DNA of 64,000 bases from Excoecaria cochinchinensis (GCA_947683425.1 CANTUQ010000050.1:8672501-8736500); one strand, 5' to 3'; shown: positions 48,042-60,591, numbered from the stretch's first letter. A program made the numbers and translations. The notes: a model not told the origin generated them from the sequence alone.

Positions 48042-49430
48042 AGGAAGTGAATTAATATTTGCAGATATTGAACCAGTAGAGGTATTTTCTGAATTCAGAG
48101 AACAACAAAAAATATATCAAGCTCACAATTAATACTTTAAATTTCATAAAATAATAGATTCAAAAATAATGGCCAATCCCATCACAAGACACCTAACACA
48201 ACATTGAAATTTAGTCTTTGGACAGAAAAATCAATTTGTAAGTGGTAATCTTGGTTCAGTAATCAAATATTGATAATAAATTCCTGTCAAATATCAAGCC
48301 TTTCTTTGGACCGACTCAACATTCACATGGAAACCCAAATAATTATCACATATTTATTACCACAAATATGTTCTAATTTTGGCCAGACAATAATAACCTT
48401 CCTTTGGGCCGGCTATTATCCGCATAAAATTTCGAACATAAATATATATTCATTCCTAATATTTTGATTTAATTAACCTACACAATAGAGGTTACTTTGG
48501 CAACATATTGCTTCAATTAAATAAATTAAAATATCAGTAATTAAAGCTTATGCCAAATTTGAATCTAAACTTTAATTATACAAATAAATATAAAAATATT
48601 AATCATAATACTAAATAATTAATATTTTCCATTAAAAATTTATGACACAAAATAATAATATCAGCAGAATTTATTCATAGCTATGAAAGTATAATAATTC
48701 ATATGAATTATTGCCAAAAGAATTAAATAATGAATAAACACATAAAGTCTGTTACATGTTTCATTTTGAAACAAATTATAACACTTAAAAGAGTATAGCA
48801 CAATGGATGGAGGCATGTCAAAAACAACTACTAATCCTGAGTTCAAAACGTAGCAATGTCAATCACCACCAATTTTATTAATTTTGAACCACAATGACGA
48901 TTATGCCCCTAAAAGACCAAACAATTGCTAAAACCAAATTGTTCTTGTACAGTATATCTTTTAATATGCAAAGACAACATTATCCTTAATAAAATGACAA
49001 TTATGCCATCATCTCCAACCTCACCTCTCTGTGCAGCGGGATTCCTTTTTTCTACTGAACCAGTTATTATTATTATTATTTTTTTTTTTATTAACAGAAT
49101 ACAATATCTGTTCCATGATACAAAAGCCAGCCAAATTCATGAAACCCGAATTAAAAGAATTTATGTGCCGTGAAATCCAAACACAAAACCGAAATAAAAT
49201 AATTTGTTTGCCGAGAAATCCAAAATTAAAATAATATTCATCAAGCAATTTGATTATACTGGGAGATAAAAGAAAACAACGAAACCCAAAAGCAATCAAA
49301 TTGCTAAACCCAAATTAAGCAAACTGAATCATTCGGCCATAAATAACAAAAATAATATTGAATAAAATCTTTAATCAATTTAAAAGAATTAAAACCCTAA
49401 AAATCAATTCTTGATGATTCAACACGAATT
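48042..49430 (-). other. copia 5' leader
   Basis: About 1.4 kb of AT-rich leader between primer-binding site and gag. No convincing ORF; a longer leader than many copia elements have. Confidence 0.6.
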
Positions 49431-49444
49431 AGGCTCTGATACCA
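49431..49444 (-). other. copia primer-binding site
   Basis: On the minus strand TGGTATCAGAGCCT starts two bases after the 5' LTR. It is complementary to the 3' end of initiator tRNA-Met, the usual copia primer. Confidence 0.93.
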
Positions 49445-49446
49445 AT

Positions 49447-49892
49447 TGTTAGAAAATTGTTAAATAAACAATAGCCCATAAATCGATCATGTCAAAACAT
49501 TAAGAATAGAATAAATGCGGAAGCATACCTGAATCCATAGCCATTAAAATATGTTGAAGGTTTTAGGGTTTCTAGTTGACACAGAGATCTGAATTTTTCT
49601 CTGAAGCGATGGGATACTAAAGAGAAAATTAGGGTTAAGGTTATTCTGTGCAACCAGGACCATAACCTATTTATAGAATAACTTATTTACTAATTTGCCC
49701 ATCATAAATTAGTTTTAAGTCCTTTAGGTTTCTACACATTAATAATATAACCTCCATATTTTAATAAAGACGACTATTAAGTCCAATTTGACTTTAACTT
49801 AATCAGATCACTTTTATTTGGACTAAAACTCTAATAGCTTATAATATACAATATTCACATATTTAATTTATATAAGTCCATAAATTCCAACA
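49447..49892 (-). repeat. copia 5' LTR (promoter of the element)
   Basis: 446 bp, differs from the other LTR at one base. It should contain the element's promoter and transcription start. Confidence 0.95.
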
Positions 49893-50451
49893 TTGCACTG
49901 CTAAGTCATGGCCTGGGTGTGACTCACCTTCAGCCTGTGACCCTGTTGCCTCCTTTCGCCATTTGCTTGGCCATTGCATCCTTTTCTTCTTCTTTTCATT
50001 TTTGCATGTTTTCACATGCATTTTTCATTGTTCACTTTGGGCCATTGATACAGTGCTTTCACTTTTGGTTTTGCATGCCTTTTCCTTGTATATTTTTGCA
50101 AGCTTTCCCACATAATTGGTTTTTGCATGGTTTCTTTTCAATTGCTTGGCCAGTGCATTTGGAATTGTTTCTTTATTTTCACTTATTTTATTTTATTTTA
50201 GTTTTCTTCAGTTTATACGAATTCTACTTTGTTATTTTATTTTCATTTTTATTTTATGAATATATTTCTTGTATGCCATAATAATTTACTTGCGTTTTTA
50301 TTATTATAATTTAATTATTTTTGCATGGTTTCCTTTTCCATATCCTGTTCATGTGAGGTGTTATGCAGGGACAAAGATTTGATTAGGATTATTTAAAAAA
50401 ATATTTATGCAAATAGGGTCGTTTGGGAAATAATTCCGGGAGTGGGGTTGC

Positions 50452-50623
50452 GTCAGAAGCCGCAGCTGACACCTGCGGCTTTTGACGGTGGGACCCACAT
50501 AGTGGGTCCCTTTTTATTGAAGGATGCCGCAGCTCTTAGCTGCGGCATCCATAGGGGCAGCACAAAGCTGCCCCTTAATTTGAGTAAAGGGGCAGCAGGC
50601 AAACCTGCCGCCTGCTGCCCCTT

Positions 50624-50624
<1 letters not shown>
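50452..50624. repeat. Five serial hairpins in the left arm of the foldback element
   Basis: Five stem-loops lie head to tail: 50452-50486 (GTCAGAAGCCGCAG, stem 14 with one mismatch), 50490-50510 (GGGACCCAC, 9 bp), 50522-50550 (GGATGCCGCAGCT, 13 bp), 50553-50575 (AGGGGCAGC, 9 bp) and 50586-50624 (AAAGGGGCAGCAGG, 14 bp). They are mirrored at about 51872-52039 in the right arm. G+C is far above the surroundings. Confidence 0.92.
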
Positions 50625-50681
<57 letters not shown>

Positions 50682-51114
50682 TAAAAAATAAAATAAAAAT
50701 TTTAATATTATAATAAAATAAAATTATAATAGAGATAAAATAAATATAATTATAATAGAATAATATTTAAATAATATGTAATATATATTACATAATTTTT
50801 TTTATCACTATTAGTACCTTTTTTAAAAATATATGTTATTATTTTTTATTTTTATTTTTTTTAATTAATACATATACATAATATATGATAATTGTTTCAT
50901 GCATTTATGAAAATTTATATTTTTTAATTAATTTTTTGCACTAAATTGTTTGTTTTAGTTACTTATAAAATTTTTATATTATACTATCTATAAATTTTCT
51001 ACCTTACGCATAAAAAATAAAAATATAAGAAAAATGTTAAAACTTTATGAAATTTTAATATTTTTGTAAAATTTATAATTAGAAAATTAAAAAATAACAT
51101 TTCATTTTGTAGGG

Positions 51115-51740
51115 GTGAGCAAAAAAACCGATGGAGTTGGTTAACCGACAAAAATTCCGAAAATCGAACTGATAGACTGATTAATCGATTGTAATAGACT
51201 GATTAATAGTTAGTGTTTTGAAAAAACCGATATTAATGGACTGGTTAATGGTTTTTGACTCATGTGACTGGTTAACCGAATCGAAACCGAATTTTTAGTT
51301 AATTTATTAATAATTTATAACAATTTATCCTAATTAAAGGTGATCGTATATATACTTTTTTTTTCATTATACTAATTATTTTAAACTTTTAAAGTTTTTT
51401 AATTGGATATTAGTAGGTATAACAATTTATCTAATTAAAAGTAATTATGAACCAGTTAATATATTTACTTATTAAATATTAATTTTTAAAAATAAATTTG
51501 CTTATATCCACCAAAATTTTTTATTTTAACAACAATAATGTTATATTATAGCGAAAAATTTTAATTTTTAAGTACCATCAACATTTTAATTTTATTTATA
51601 AATATATTTATAATTATAATGGTTAACCGAAAAATATTGGGTAACCGATCCGAAAATCTGAAACCGATGGACTGGTTAACCAATGGTAATACACTGGTTA
51701 ATGGACTGGAATTTCAAAAAATCGATATTAATGAACTCGA
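51115..51740. repeat. Nested hAT-like repeat rich in GGTTAACCGA
   Basis: From GGGGTGAGCAAAAAAACCGA (51113) onward there are repeated units of ACCGATGGACTGGTTAACC and AATCGATATTA, the style of small plant hAT-derived repeats. No matching right terminus or target duplication is seen, so it is probably truncated. Confidence 0.45.
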
Positions 51741-52234
51741 ATTTCAAAAAATCGATATTATTCTATTATAATTATATTTATTTTATCTCTATTATAATTC
51801 TATTTTATTATAATATTAATATTATTTATTATTAAATTATTATTTTAGAATATATATATATATATAATAAAGGGGCAGCAGGCGGCAGGTTTGCCTGCTG
51901 CCCCTTTACTCAAATTAAGGGGCAGCACAAAGCTGCCCCTATGGATGCCGCAGCTAAGAGCTGCGGCATCCTTCAATAAAAAGGGACCCACTATGTGGGT
52001 CCCACCGTCAGAAGCCGCAGGTGTCAGCTGCGGCTTCTGACGCAACCCCACCCCCGGAATTATTTCCCAAACGACCCTATTTGCGTAAATATTTTTTTAA
52101 ATAACCCTAATCAAATCTTTGTCCCTGTTATGCATGCATGGCCTTTTTTGCTTCTTTCTTTGACGTGCACTAACATGTCCATTTCATTTCTTTTGCCTAT
52201 TTAGCTATTTAATGGGCTAGTTTATTTAATTTTA

Positions 52235-52237
52235 ATA

Positions 52238-52317
<80 letters not shown>

Positions 52318-52318
52318 G
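52235..52318. repeat. (TTA)n microsatellite
   Basis: About 27 uninterrupted TTA/TAT units, probably variable in length between individuals. Confidence 0.95.
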
Positions 52319-53147
52319 TGTTATTGCATTCAATTTAATCCATTTCATTTTCTATTTGTGTATTAATTTTATTTTATTGTTTCTTTATATTTATTTTTAT
52401 TGCATTGTTAACTTCATATTTATTTATTTTGTTATTTATTGCATTACTGACTATTTGTCAATTAAATAAATCCATGCATGTGAATATTTCCCACCGAATG
52501 GAAATTTGGAGGCTAGGATACGAAATTAATTTTTCATCTAATAAAATTCGTTTAAACTTAAGAGTTTTTTTTTTATCAAAATAGGATTACTCATCCCGAA
52601 TTTTTAAAATCATTCGTAAAACTTTTCGTTTTTGTAAATATGTATACAGGAACCAATGTTCTCACCTTAAATAAATGCTCCATTTTATGCATGGATTTTA
52701 CTGGTTTATTTAATTTTCTATTTTTGGGGATTGTATTTTTGCCCCATTTTGTAATTTATTTTATTTACTTGTTATTTTATTTACCGCTTTCCTGTTTGCT
52801 TATAATGCGTTTTTATTTTACTTGCATAATCGCGTGAGATGAGAGTTGAAATTTTAATAGCTAAAAACTCACTTATAATTAACTAAGGTATAAATAAAAG
52901 TGACGTCTTGAACCGCTCTTTGGTTTAGACCTACAAGGTTAAACAAACTTTTCCAATATTTTGTTGGGTGGCGACTGCAAAATATCTCAAAGTGCCCAAA
53001 AATTTCATGGGATTAGATGAACTTTTCCAATATTTTATTAGGTAGGAATTTCAAAATATCTCATGATGCCCAAGATCAAGATGCAAACTCTCTCGGACCC
53101 TAAAAGCGGGTCTTCGGGAACCAAGCGGGTTCCGGCGTGGGTCACAG

Positions 53148-53165
53148 TGGCGACTCCACTAGGGA
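53148..53165 (+). other. Primer-binding-like site of the Tat-type element
   Basis: TGGCGACTCCACTAGGGA lies one base after the LTR end GTCACA. TGGCG at this place is common for gypsy primer-binding sites. The matching tRNA cannot be named confidently here. Confidence 0.5.
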
Positions 53166-54179
53166 ACTTTGAAACTTTACTTCGAAAGTGTCTTGGTTAA
53201 AATATATAATTGAGTTTTTAAAATTAAAATTCTATCTTTTTTCAAAAAATTGCATTGCATTTATGCTAGAATCTTAGAACTATGTTAGTTGGTCCCTTTA
53301 TTACCCTAGTGCGTTCCCAAAGCACGACCCTACGTTCACTCAATGTAGGAAAATGTTAAAGATAATCACTAGCCCAAACCTCATACCATCATGGTATATT
53401 AAATGGAGACCTCATTGGTTGTTATGCTTGTGATGAGCTAAGCCTGTTGGTAGGGACCATGCTTGGATAGACCTAAAGTGTCATCACTTGACGAAAACTC
53501 ATGTAATAACAATAGATATTTTACCGAGGTGATATGAACCATAATGCTTGATTGTTATGTGGGCCGTTACACATTGAACAAATTCAATCAAATTAGGTGG
53601 TCACTCATCAAACGCTATCATGCCCCGATGGGCCCATACTAATTCATTTGAATTGTTTGAATGAGAAAATGGTCATAACCCATACATATGCGCTTTACAT
53701 AAGAGAGGTTATGCTGTCGATTTTCCACCGTGCACTATACGCGTCCATTGGGTTCCCCGATAACCCTTGGGCTAAGCCCACGTAGGAAAGAGACAGCACA
53801 ACCTCCTGTGTGGGAGCAATAAGGTTGGAAGAATCTATTTGCTTACATATGATTGTGAATGTTGCACAACATGCTCATGGATTACTAGTCATTCATGCAA
53901 GTAAAAAAAATTCAATTATTATTATTATTAATTTTTCATGTGTGTACATCCTATTCTGTGAATATTATTTTCACATGTACATCCTGTGCATAAGTTTTTC
54001 CATGCATCACATGCATCATTCTAATCTCTTGATTTTTCACCCATTTTAGAACAAATCTTATGGTGGTTTAGGGGTCCCGACGGTCGGCTAATCAGAAATC
54101 CGTTCTTCAAGTTGCCAGAGTTAGATTTAGAAGGTACTTCAAGACTTACAAACTGTTCTTTTCCTGTAGCTTTGAGCGA
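53166..54179 (+). other. Leader of the Tat-type element
   Basis: No clear coding region. Just before the LTR insertion (about 54145-54179) the sequence reads NCSFPVALS and continues after the LTR as ESSSSEYSLELD, so it is the start of the gag frame. Confidence 0.5.
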
Positions 54180-57100
54180 TGTAACACCCCCTTACCCGTA
54201 CGAAACACACCGTATGATAACATAATCGGTGTACGACGACAAGTGAAGGATGCCACCAAGCGAAACTCAAGAGGAACAAAAACAAATAACAAAAACGGAA
54301 TTATAAAATTTCATTCCATGCAAAACACTTTCACATATTACAACTACAAAGTTCACAATTTTACCTTGTACATACAATTAACAAATACAAAATCTATTTT
54401 AAGAATTCTTACAGACTAGTTGGCCTTAACCGATACGGATTATCCTTGTTGACACCTCTATTTCTAAAATCTGCACGGATAAAACACCCGTGCTAAGCTA
54501 ATAGCTTAGTAGGGAAATACATAAGATGGATGACCACTCACAGTGGTTATCAATGCATTTTCACATACATAAAGCACAAATATAAACAAAATAGTTAATA
54601 TACATGATATCTAATAAAATAATTATTATAATTTACTTATCAAATCATATTACTGAATACGCATATCACTTATTAAACATTTCATTTTCTTTAATTCACA
54701 TATTGTCTTTAATTGCATGAAGTCTTTAATCACATTAAGCCTGCATTTTCAAAGTAGTGGATAACCGGTTGAAACGCATAGGTATCCGAAGGTACAATTC
54801 AATGACGCATAGGGATCCAATCCGGGATCCAAAACACATAGAGACCAAACTGCGGTCCAAACACATAGGCTGCAGCAATAGGCCCTATAGGCATGCCTAT
54901 CTATCCACGACCCGACTCTACAGGCTAATAATCATTTAATTCACTTATTCACAATATTTCATCATATATCATTCGCATAATATACTTTATGTATCATTCA
55001 CTTAACATTTCAATAAGTAATTTTAATCAGGTTGCATTGCTCATAAATAATTAATATAGCATGTCAATTCATTTTTAACTTTATTCGATAAGTTTTGATT
55101 AATTATACCATTAAATACTTCACTAATTACTCATGTTGATAACCTATTCACTTATGTTTCCAAGTAGTAACCACTTAAATATTTATTACATAGATCTAGA
55201 CATATATTGGATAAGTTACAGAAAGTGCCGGTGAAATTCGGCTTCAATTCGAGATGAAAAAATGTACCATATAGTTAAAACAGGGGTGAGGGATGGCCAC
55301 ACCTGAAGAACAGGAATCCCACACCTAAGGGATGGGTGTCTCTTACTTGGCCTGCCCGTCCCTCATTAAAATGGCTTATGAGGGATGGGCTAACCCCAAA
55401 ACTGCTCTTGTACCAACTCTATTTCACCAAAATAGATTGCAACCTCAACTTACACATCAAAATCATATAGCAAACGTCATTTTCAGATAAAATGGTATCA
55501 TAAAATTAATTCTCAGGATGTCAACTTTCTAATGACACAAATTTCAAGTAATTTGGAGCTGCATCCAAAGAGTTATGCCAAAAAATGTCCATACTGCTCC
55601 AAAGCCGTACATGAAGAATTTAGCTACTATAATGGGCAATTTGAAGGGCCTTAAAGTCAAAAATAAATTATGGCTATTTCTACAAAATTTTTAGGCATCG
55701 ATTTCCCGGTTCTAAACCAACTAGAATCATGAAATTTTGGTGTTCTAAATCTTGACTTATGATGAATCCAGTCAATAATGGTAAATCTAAACCTCTCGAC
55801 AGAATTTACCATTCATGACTTATCAAGCTTTAATCTAACCAATTCAACGCATCCAGCCACCAAATCAATTCACAACATCACAACACATATATATACACTA
55901 TGGAAAATGTAATTCATTAATTACGTAATTAAAACATATAAACTCCCAAACCTCTTTCTCCTTTGCTCCTATTTGCTCACTCGGTGCCTTCACCACTTTC
56001 TTCTTTCCTTTTCATGCACAAACCTTCTCCTGTATAACTCATTTCCAATTTTTAGAATTGAAATTAGAAATCAAAGTCCCAATTCAAATCATGAAGAGAA
56101 GAAGAAGAAAACTATACTAAAATCCTTAGCTATAACTTGCAAGCACACAAGCATAACTTATCTAACTTAAACTTCACTTAAGCAATACTTTAAGAAAGAT
56201 TTGTTTGAACTAAGAAGATGAAGAAGAAAATGGAAAATGCGGAATTTCCCTTGAATTGGCCGGCCACCCTTCAAATGAACAAGCCAAATTCCACCTCTTC
56301 ATACCTTTTATATGCATGTAAATGCTTAGGTGGCACAACCTCCATTTAACACATGTAATCTATTTACTCAAATACTAATCACATTTAGGTTTAATTAATT
56401 CTACTTAACTTAATTTAGTCCATTCTTAACTTTAATTAAATTGTCACTTATTATTTTATCTCACAAAATTCAATTCAATCCCTTAATTTATTTAATTTAT
56501 ACAATTAACTTCCTAAAAAATAGATTATGTCCCTCATTTTGTGCAATCAATTTGATCCTACAAATGACAAAATTAGCAAAAATGTTCTTCTAAACTTTTA
56601 TTATTCTTACCTTAATTTGCTACTGGTAAAATTTTAGATCAATTGGAATTAAAACTTAGGAGTTATGGCCTTAGAGATACATATTGTTCCATGAACCTGG
56701 CTAAAGAAGATATGCTTCAATTTTGGCCAGTTTTGGTCCACTTAGAGCTAAAATTAGCTCACAACTATTTGTAAGATATTTGTAGAAATGAACGTCATGG
56801 TTAAAATTCCACTAGAATAATCCAGTTTGGATATTCCTAGACTAAGTTATGGCCTAAACCCCGAACCAGGGTCAAGAGTGAAATTGAGCAAAACTTTCCC
56901 TTACAACTTCAATATAACCAAGTTCATGTTTCCATTCAATTCCATGACAAACACAACCATAAATTAACTCAATTTCCATTTCATACATTAATCCACCATA
57001 CTATTTCTTTTATACATATTTATCACACTTTGAAATAAACTATTGGCAAATTTCCACTCTTACCAAATCTTTCAAATTAATAACAGTTGTTTCCTTTTTG

Positions 57101-57189
57101 ACACTTCCAACACTTTATCATCCACTTTCGGTTTCCATTTCACCCTAAGTATGCCTTATTACTGCTAGGGTATTTTTTGGGTCCTGTCC
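54180..57189 (+). mobile_element. Solo LTR (3.0 kb) inserted in the gag leader, TSD AGCGA
   Basis: It starts TGTAACACCCCCTTACCCG at 54180, a start typical of plant gypsy LTRs, and ends ...GGGTCCTGTCC(A) at 57188/57189. The flank AGCGA occurs at 54175-54179 and again at about 57189-57193; one base is shared, so the duplication is 4 or 5 bp. Removing the LTR joins an open frame (VALS with ESSSSEY), which supports the boundaries. Inside are CACATAGGGATCCAA-type repeats and an AGGGATGGG-rich part (55288-55390). The partial LTR at 27965-30905 is the same family. Confidence 0.8.
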
Positions 57190-57194
57190 AGCGA

Positions 57195-58562
57195 GTCATC
57201 CTCTTCAGAATATTCTCTAGAGCTAGATATGGTCGACCCATTACAAGAGACTAATACGACCAGAGCTATAAGTGCTATGGAGATGGGCTGAAGGTTTGAC
57301 GAGTTTGAGAGGAGAGCGTTGACAATGATTGCCACATTAGCACAGCTTGCTGGGCAATAGCCTACCACTCCTTCAGTGGGGCAAGCTGAACAGGACCTAG
57401 TCAGGGAGGCTCCCCCGAAAATAGTTGTAGTACATCTACCAGTTATTGATCCTAGAGCTGCAGTACATGTAAAATGGAGGAGGAACGGTGTTAATGGACC
57501 TAAGGATGATTTTGAGGAAGATAAAGAAGAGCCGGTAGTTGTAAGAGGCAAGGTGCCTAAAATGGAGGATATGATAATAAAGAAGATGAAAGTGAGGTTT
57601 GAGGCTATGACCCGGATGCTGACAGCAAAAAAAAGGATGAATATGGAGGATAGAGATTTGAATGGTGAGTATCTGCTTTTTCAAAGCTTTAAAATGCCCG
57701 ACATCCCAAAGTTCGATGGCACTTTAGATCCATCTGTGCATGTTAGGCAATACACGTTGGTGATGAAGGGAACAACGTTAATAAGAAAGCAGAAGATAGA
57801 GTATTTCTGCCTCAACTTGACAGGCCCTGCAGTAAGCTGGTATCAGGGTATGGACATTGGGTCTAAAAAAGATTGAGACCTGTTGACGGAAGAGTTCTTG
57901 AAGCAATATGATTACAATACTAGAATAGAGGTTGCCCTCAAATACTTAGAGCTCGTGCGGCAGAAACTGGATGAGTCCTTCCACGAGTATCTCACTCGAT
58001 GAAGGAATAGGGTCATGGAGATAAAGAGGAAACCTAACACCGTATATTAGATCAGGCTATTCATCAGGAACTCCTGCCCCTACTTAAGGGACATGCTTCG
58101 CTTTAAGGGACTCACAGATTGGGAATCTCTCAAAGACATATCCTTTGAAACTGAGGCCAAGCATCTGGCGAAAATGGCTAAATCTGCAAACCAGGCCTTT
58201 GGCAAGAATAAAGGGAGCAATAGTGGCAATGGAGGCAATGCTAGGGTAGCAGAAGTCTCAGCCACAGGAACGACTCGACGCCACTTTACTATTCGGGTAA
58301 GCCATTGTCTTGGCACTTCACTTGTCTCATCAAGGAAGGGAAGTTGCAACCATTGCCAGCAGGGCCTGCCCTAAGCCAAGGGCAGCTTAGGCATAAAACA
58401 GATTGGTATTGTACATATCACCCGTACACAGGGTATAGAATAGATTATTGCCATCCTCTAAGAGACCGCATTCAAGAATTCATGCTGGGTCGAGAGAAAG
58501 AATTAGAGTTATTACAATGCCATTTCATCACTAATGTCAATAAGATTCCTTTGATGATATAA
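57195..58562 (+). pseudogene. Tat-type gypsy gag, five or more stops and a frameshift
   Basis: From ATG at 57229 (MVDPLQET) one frame runs to about 58290, with stops at 57289, 57358 and 57874 and two more near 58000 and 58048. The capsid region reads FKMPDIPKFDGTLDPSVHVRQY, then TGPAVSWYQGMD, EEFLKQYDYNTRIEV and LDESFHEYLTR, the Retrotrans_gag signature. A frame change near 58290 leads to DWYCTYHPYTGYRIDYCHPLRD, a Cys/His-containing end usual for this lineage. No protease or RT follows anywhere to 64000, so the element either lost pol or is a gag-only non-autonomous type. It is inactive. Confidence 0.8.
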
Positions 58563-60179
58563 AGTGTGCTTCTGAATTATCTTATGCACATGTTTCTCTA
58601 ACTATGTTAATAATATGGGTTTATCTTATGTATACAATGTCATATCTTATCACATCATGCATGGCAATAATCATAATTAAGGCATTGGTTCAATAACACT
58701 GTTTCATTCAATCTAAGAAAATATCTTGGCTGTATACAACCTAACTCCTAAAGTGATATAAAATTTGAGAGATAAGCCTTTTCCTGGGCCTGAAAAGGAC
58801 ATGCTAAAAATTGACAAAGGCATTGCAAGGACAACGCTGCTTCAATGTGACAACATGATGACGAGCAAAATTTCAAAAGCCATTCCTTTGCTTCCTCAAC
58901 ATCTAGGACGCATACGATACAGCCAAACAAAACCAAGCTCCAATTATTAAGGGGCCGCATCAGAAGCTGGACTATCAAATTCAAGATGAATGAGGCCTTG
59001 GACCTTCAAAAAAAGAAAAGCCCATTGTTTTGTCCTAAACCATTTGCGGCTAACCTGTAACTCAATCTCAACCATTAAGGGTTACTTCAAAAATAGATCC
59101 ACCAAATCCGACAAAAGGAAGGTACTGGCCAAACGAAGAGCTCACTGCCTCAACCAGTTTGACAAGGGCCAAGGTGAAACTTTTAGGGTTAAAAAAAAGC
59201 ACTGTTAGAAGGAACAGCTGTCCCGGCTAATAATGATGAAAGTAAATTCAAAGGAACAAATAGACGCCGACGGGCTGAAGGAGGTCTCACAGTAAAGGCT
59301 AAAAAAAAGAGAGAAAAGGAAAAAAAAAAGGAGAAAAAAGAAGAGAATAAATGCCTCGCGGGTCGAAAATCGAAAAAAAAAAAAGCATTCTAGGCAAAAA
59401 TTATGGATTGAGAGAAAATAATCAATCAAGAAAATCCGAAAGGGCTCATTGATAATAAGAATCGGATGCACACAAGTGTTACTCCCTAAGATTATGATCA
59501 CTGCTATTGCTATGGTGCATATTTATAGGAACGCTTGCATAAATTAAGCATAAACATATGATTAACCAATCAAGAGAAACCTATGGCATACATGCTGGAA
59601 CAAGCTTCCAAGGCAGTAATGACAACACTTCATTTGACAAATGTTTATCCTCTAAAAAAAGGGCCGTTAGAGATGAAAATTGGAAGTGGCTCTCTAAGCA
59701 AAAGTTATGTCAAAAGACAAGATGAAAAACTAAAAACAGGCAGTCTGTCCTTCAAAAAAAAGGAAGAAAAAAAAGAAAGTTGCTGGATTGGGTTAGGTCC
59801 ATCCCAGGAAAAATAAGGCACAGGGTTATGTGAAAATAAAAAAAAAAAGAACGCATTTTTCGCAAATAAAAACTAGTGTGAAAATCCACAAGGGACGCAT
59901 TATCTTCAAATAATGACTACCAATACCTGGAGCGATAAAGCGATGTAAGTCCGGTTAACCACCTTTCAAGCAGATGGTGTATGCAAGGCAGAGTCTCAGG
60001 GGGCAAAAGCATACACAAGTCAGTTCTCTCTAAAAGATTATAGGTCAGAGTTCCGAAGCCAAAGCGGCATTCTTTTGAATTCTTAGGGGATCATATAGTA
60101 TGAATAGCCGAGCCGTACCCTCAACGAACCTTTTAACTGCCTGAGATATGGTCTATTCATGCAAACGTGCTTTTGCAAA
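58563..60179 (+). other. Non-coding region after gag
   Basis: No pol domain recognised in any frame. Purine-rich and A-rich stretches (59280-59400, 59750-59850) occur, and GCATTYTWGGCAAAAATTA-like pieces repeat near 59390 and 59855. Translated frames here are lysine-rich and unconvincing. Confidence 0.45.
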
Positions 60180-60560
60180 ATATTTGCATACAACGTCTCA
60201 CGTGCATCTCATATGTACAATCTTTTGCATATTTCTTTGCACAACTTCATACGGGAATAACCTTTCATGGTGCCTTACATGCATTCACGCATGCATCCCA
60301 CGTGCATACATGTCATGTACATAAGACGCACATTCGATGTATATAGCTTCTACATACATGTAACACATTTAGTCATCTACACATGTTTTGCACATATAGC
60401 CTTATGCATACATCTCATGCATATAATTCTTTTGCTTGCATGCCTTGGCACGCATTCTGCATACATAATCCTTTGTACATGTTTCGTGTATATGGCTTTA
60501 TGCATATATTTCACACACGCATACACAATCCTTGTACATATTATTGTGCCAATAACTTTA
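60180..60560 (+). repeat. Degenerate repeats built on TGCATACAT
   Basis: Units of about 35-45 bp with CATGCATA, ACATGTTTTGCACATATAGC and TTTGCATAC-like pieces repeat roughly nine times with much variation. Confidence 0.6.
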
Positions 60561-60591
60561 CAGGAAAAGGCTTAACCAAGGGTCAATTTCA

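Larger units (their letters stand above)
43151..49892 (-). mobile_element. Full-length Ty1/copia retrotransposon, TSD TTGCA
   Basis: Two 446-bp LTRs (43151-43596 and 49447-49892) start TGTTAGAAAA and end ATTCCAACA. By eye they differ at one position (C at 43348, T at 49644). The flanks 43146-43150 and 49893-49897 are both TTGCA. Between them lie a primer-binding site, one intact gag-pol frame and a polypurine tract, all oriented on the minus strand. Near-identical LTRs mean recent insertion, so this is the youngest datable event here and it may still be able to transpose. It belongs to the TNT1-like type of plant copia elements. Confidence 0.96.
50368..52125. mobile_element. Foldback MULE with serial hairpins, complete, 9-bp TSD TGTTATGCA
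   Basis: The element starts GGGACAAAGATTTGATTAGG (50368) and ends with the near-complement (52125). The flanks 50359-50367 and 52126-52134 are both TGTTATGCA. The arms (about 50368-50765 and 51755-52125) are near-identical inverted repeats of some 390 bp. Each holds five consecutive hairpins followed by an AT tract (a TA microsatellite at 50625-50680 on the left). The centre (50770-51750) is AT-rich and contains another repeat (51115-51740). Two mirrored frames beginning MGLRQKPQLTPAA arise from the arms and are not genes. It shares GGGACAAAGAT ends and 9-bp TSD length with 15700-17198. Confidence 0.93.
49898..53146 (+). mobile_element. LTR end of a Tat-type element, interrupted by a foldback MULE
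   Basis: The sequence at about 52930-53146 resembles the solo LTR at 35909-36942 read in the minus sense: CCAATATTTTGTTGGGTGGC, AAAATATCTC, CGGGTTCCGG, and the end GTCACA. A primer-binding-like site follows directly. The LTR therefore ends at 53146. Its start cannot be found; sequence on both sides of the foldback element (49898-50358 and 52135-52900) is pyrimidine-rich and probably part of it. Confidence 0.55.

Noticed and set aside
49919..50281. 120-codon Phe-rich hydrophobic ORF
   Set aside because: It follows from pyrimidine-rich DNA, probably LTR; no signal or transmembrane pattern of a known family.
50442..52051. Two mirrored frames starting MGLRQKPQLTPAA
   Set aside because: They are the same sequence in the two inverted arms of the foldback element and reflect hairpin DNA, not a conserved gene.
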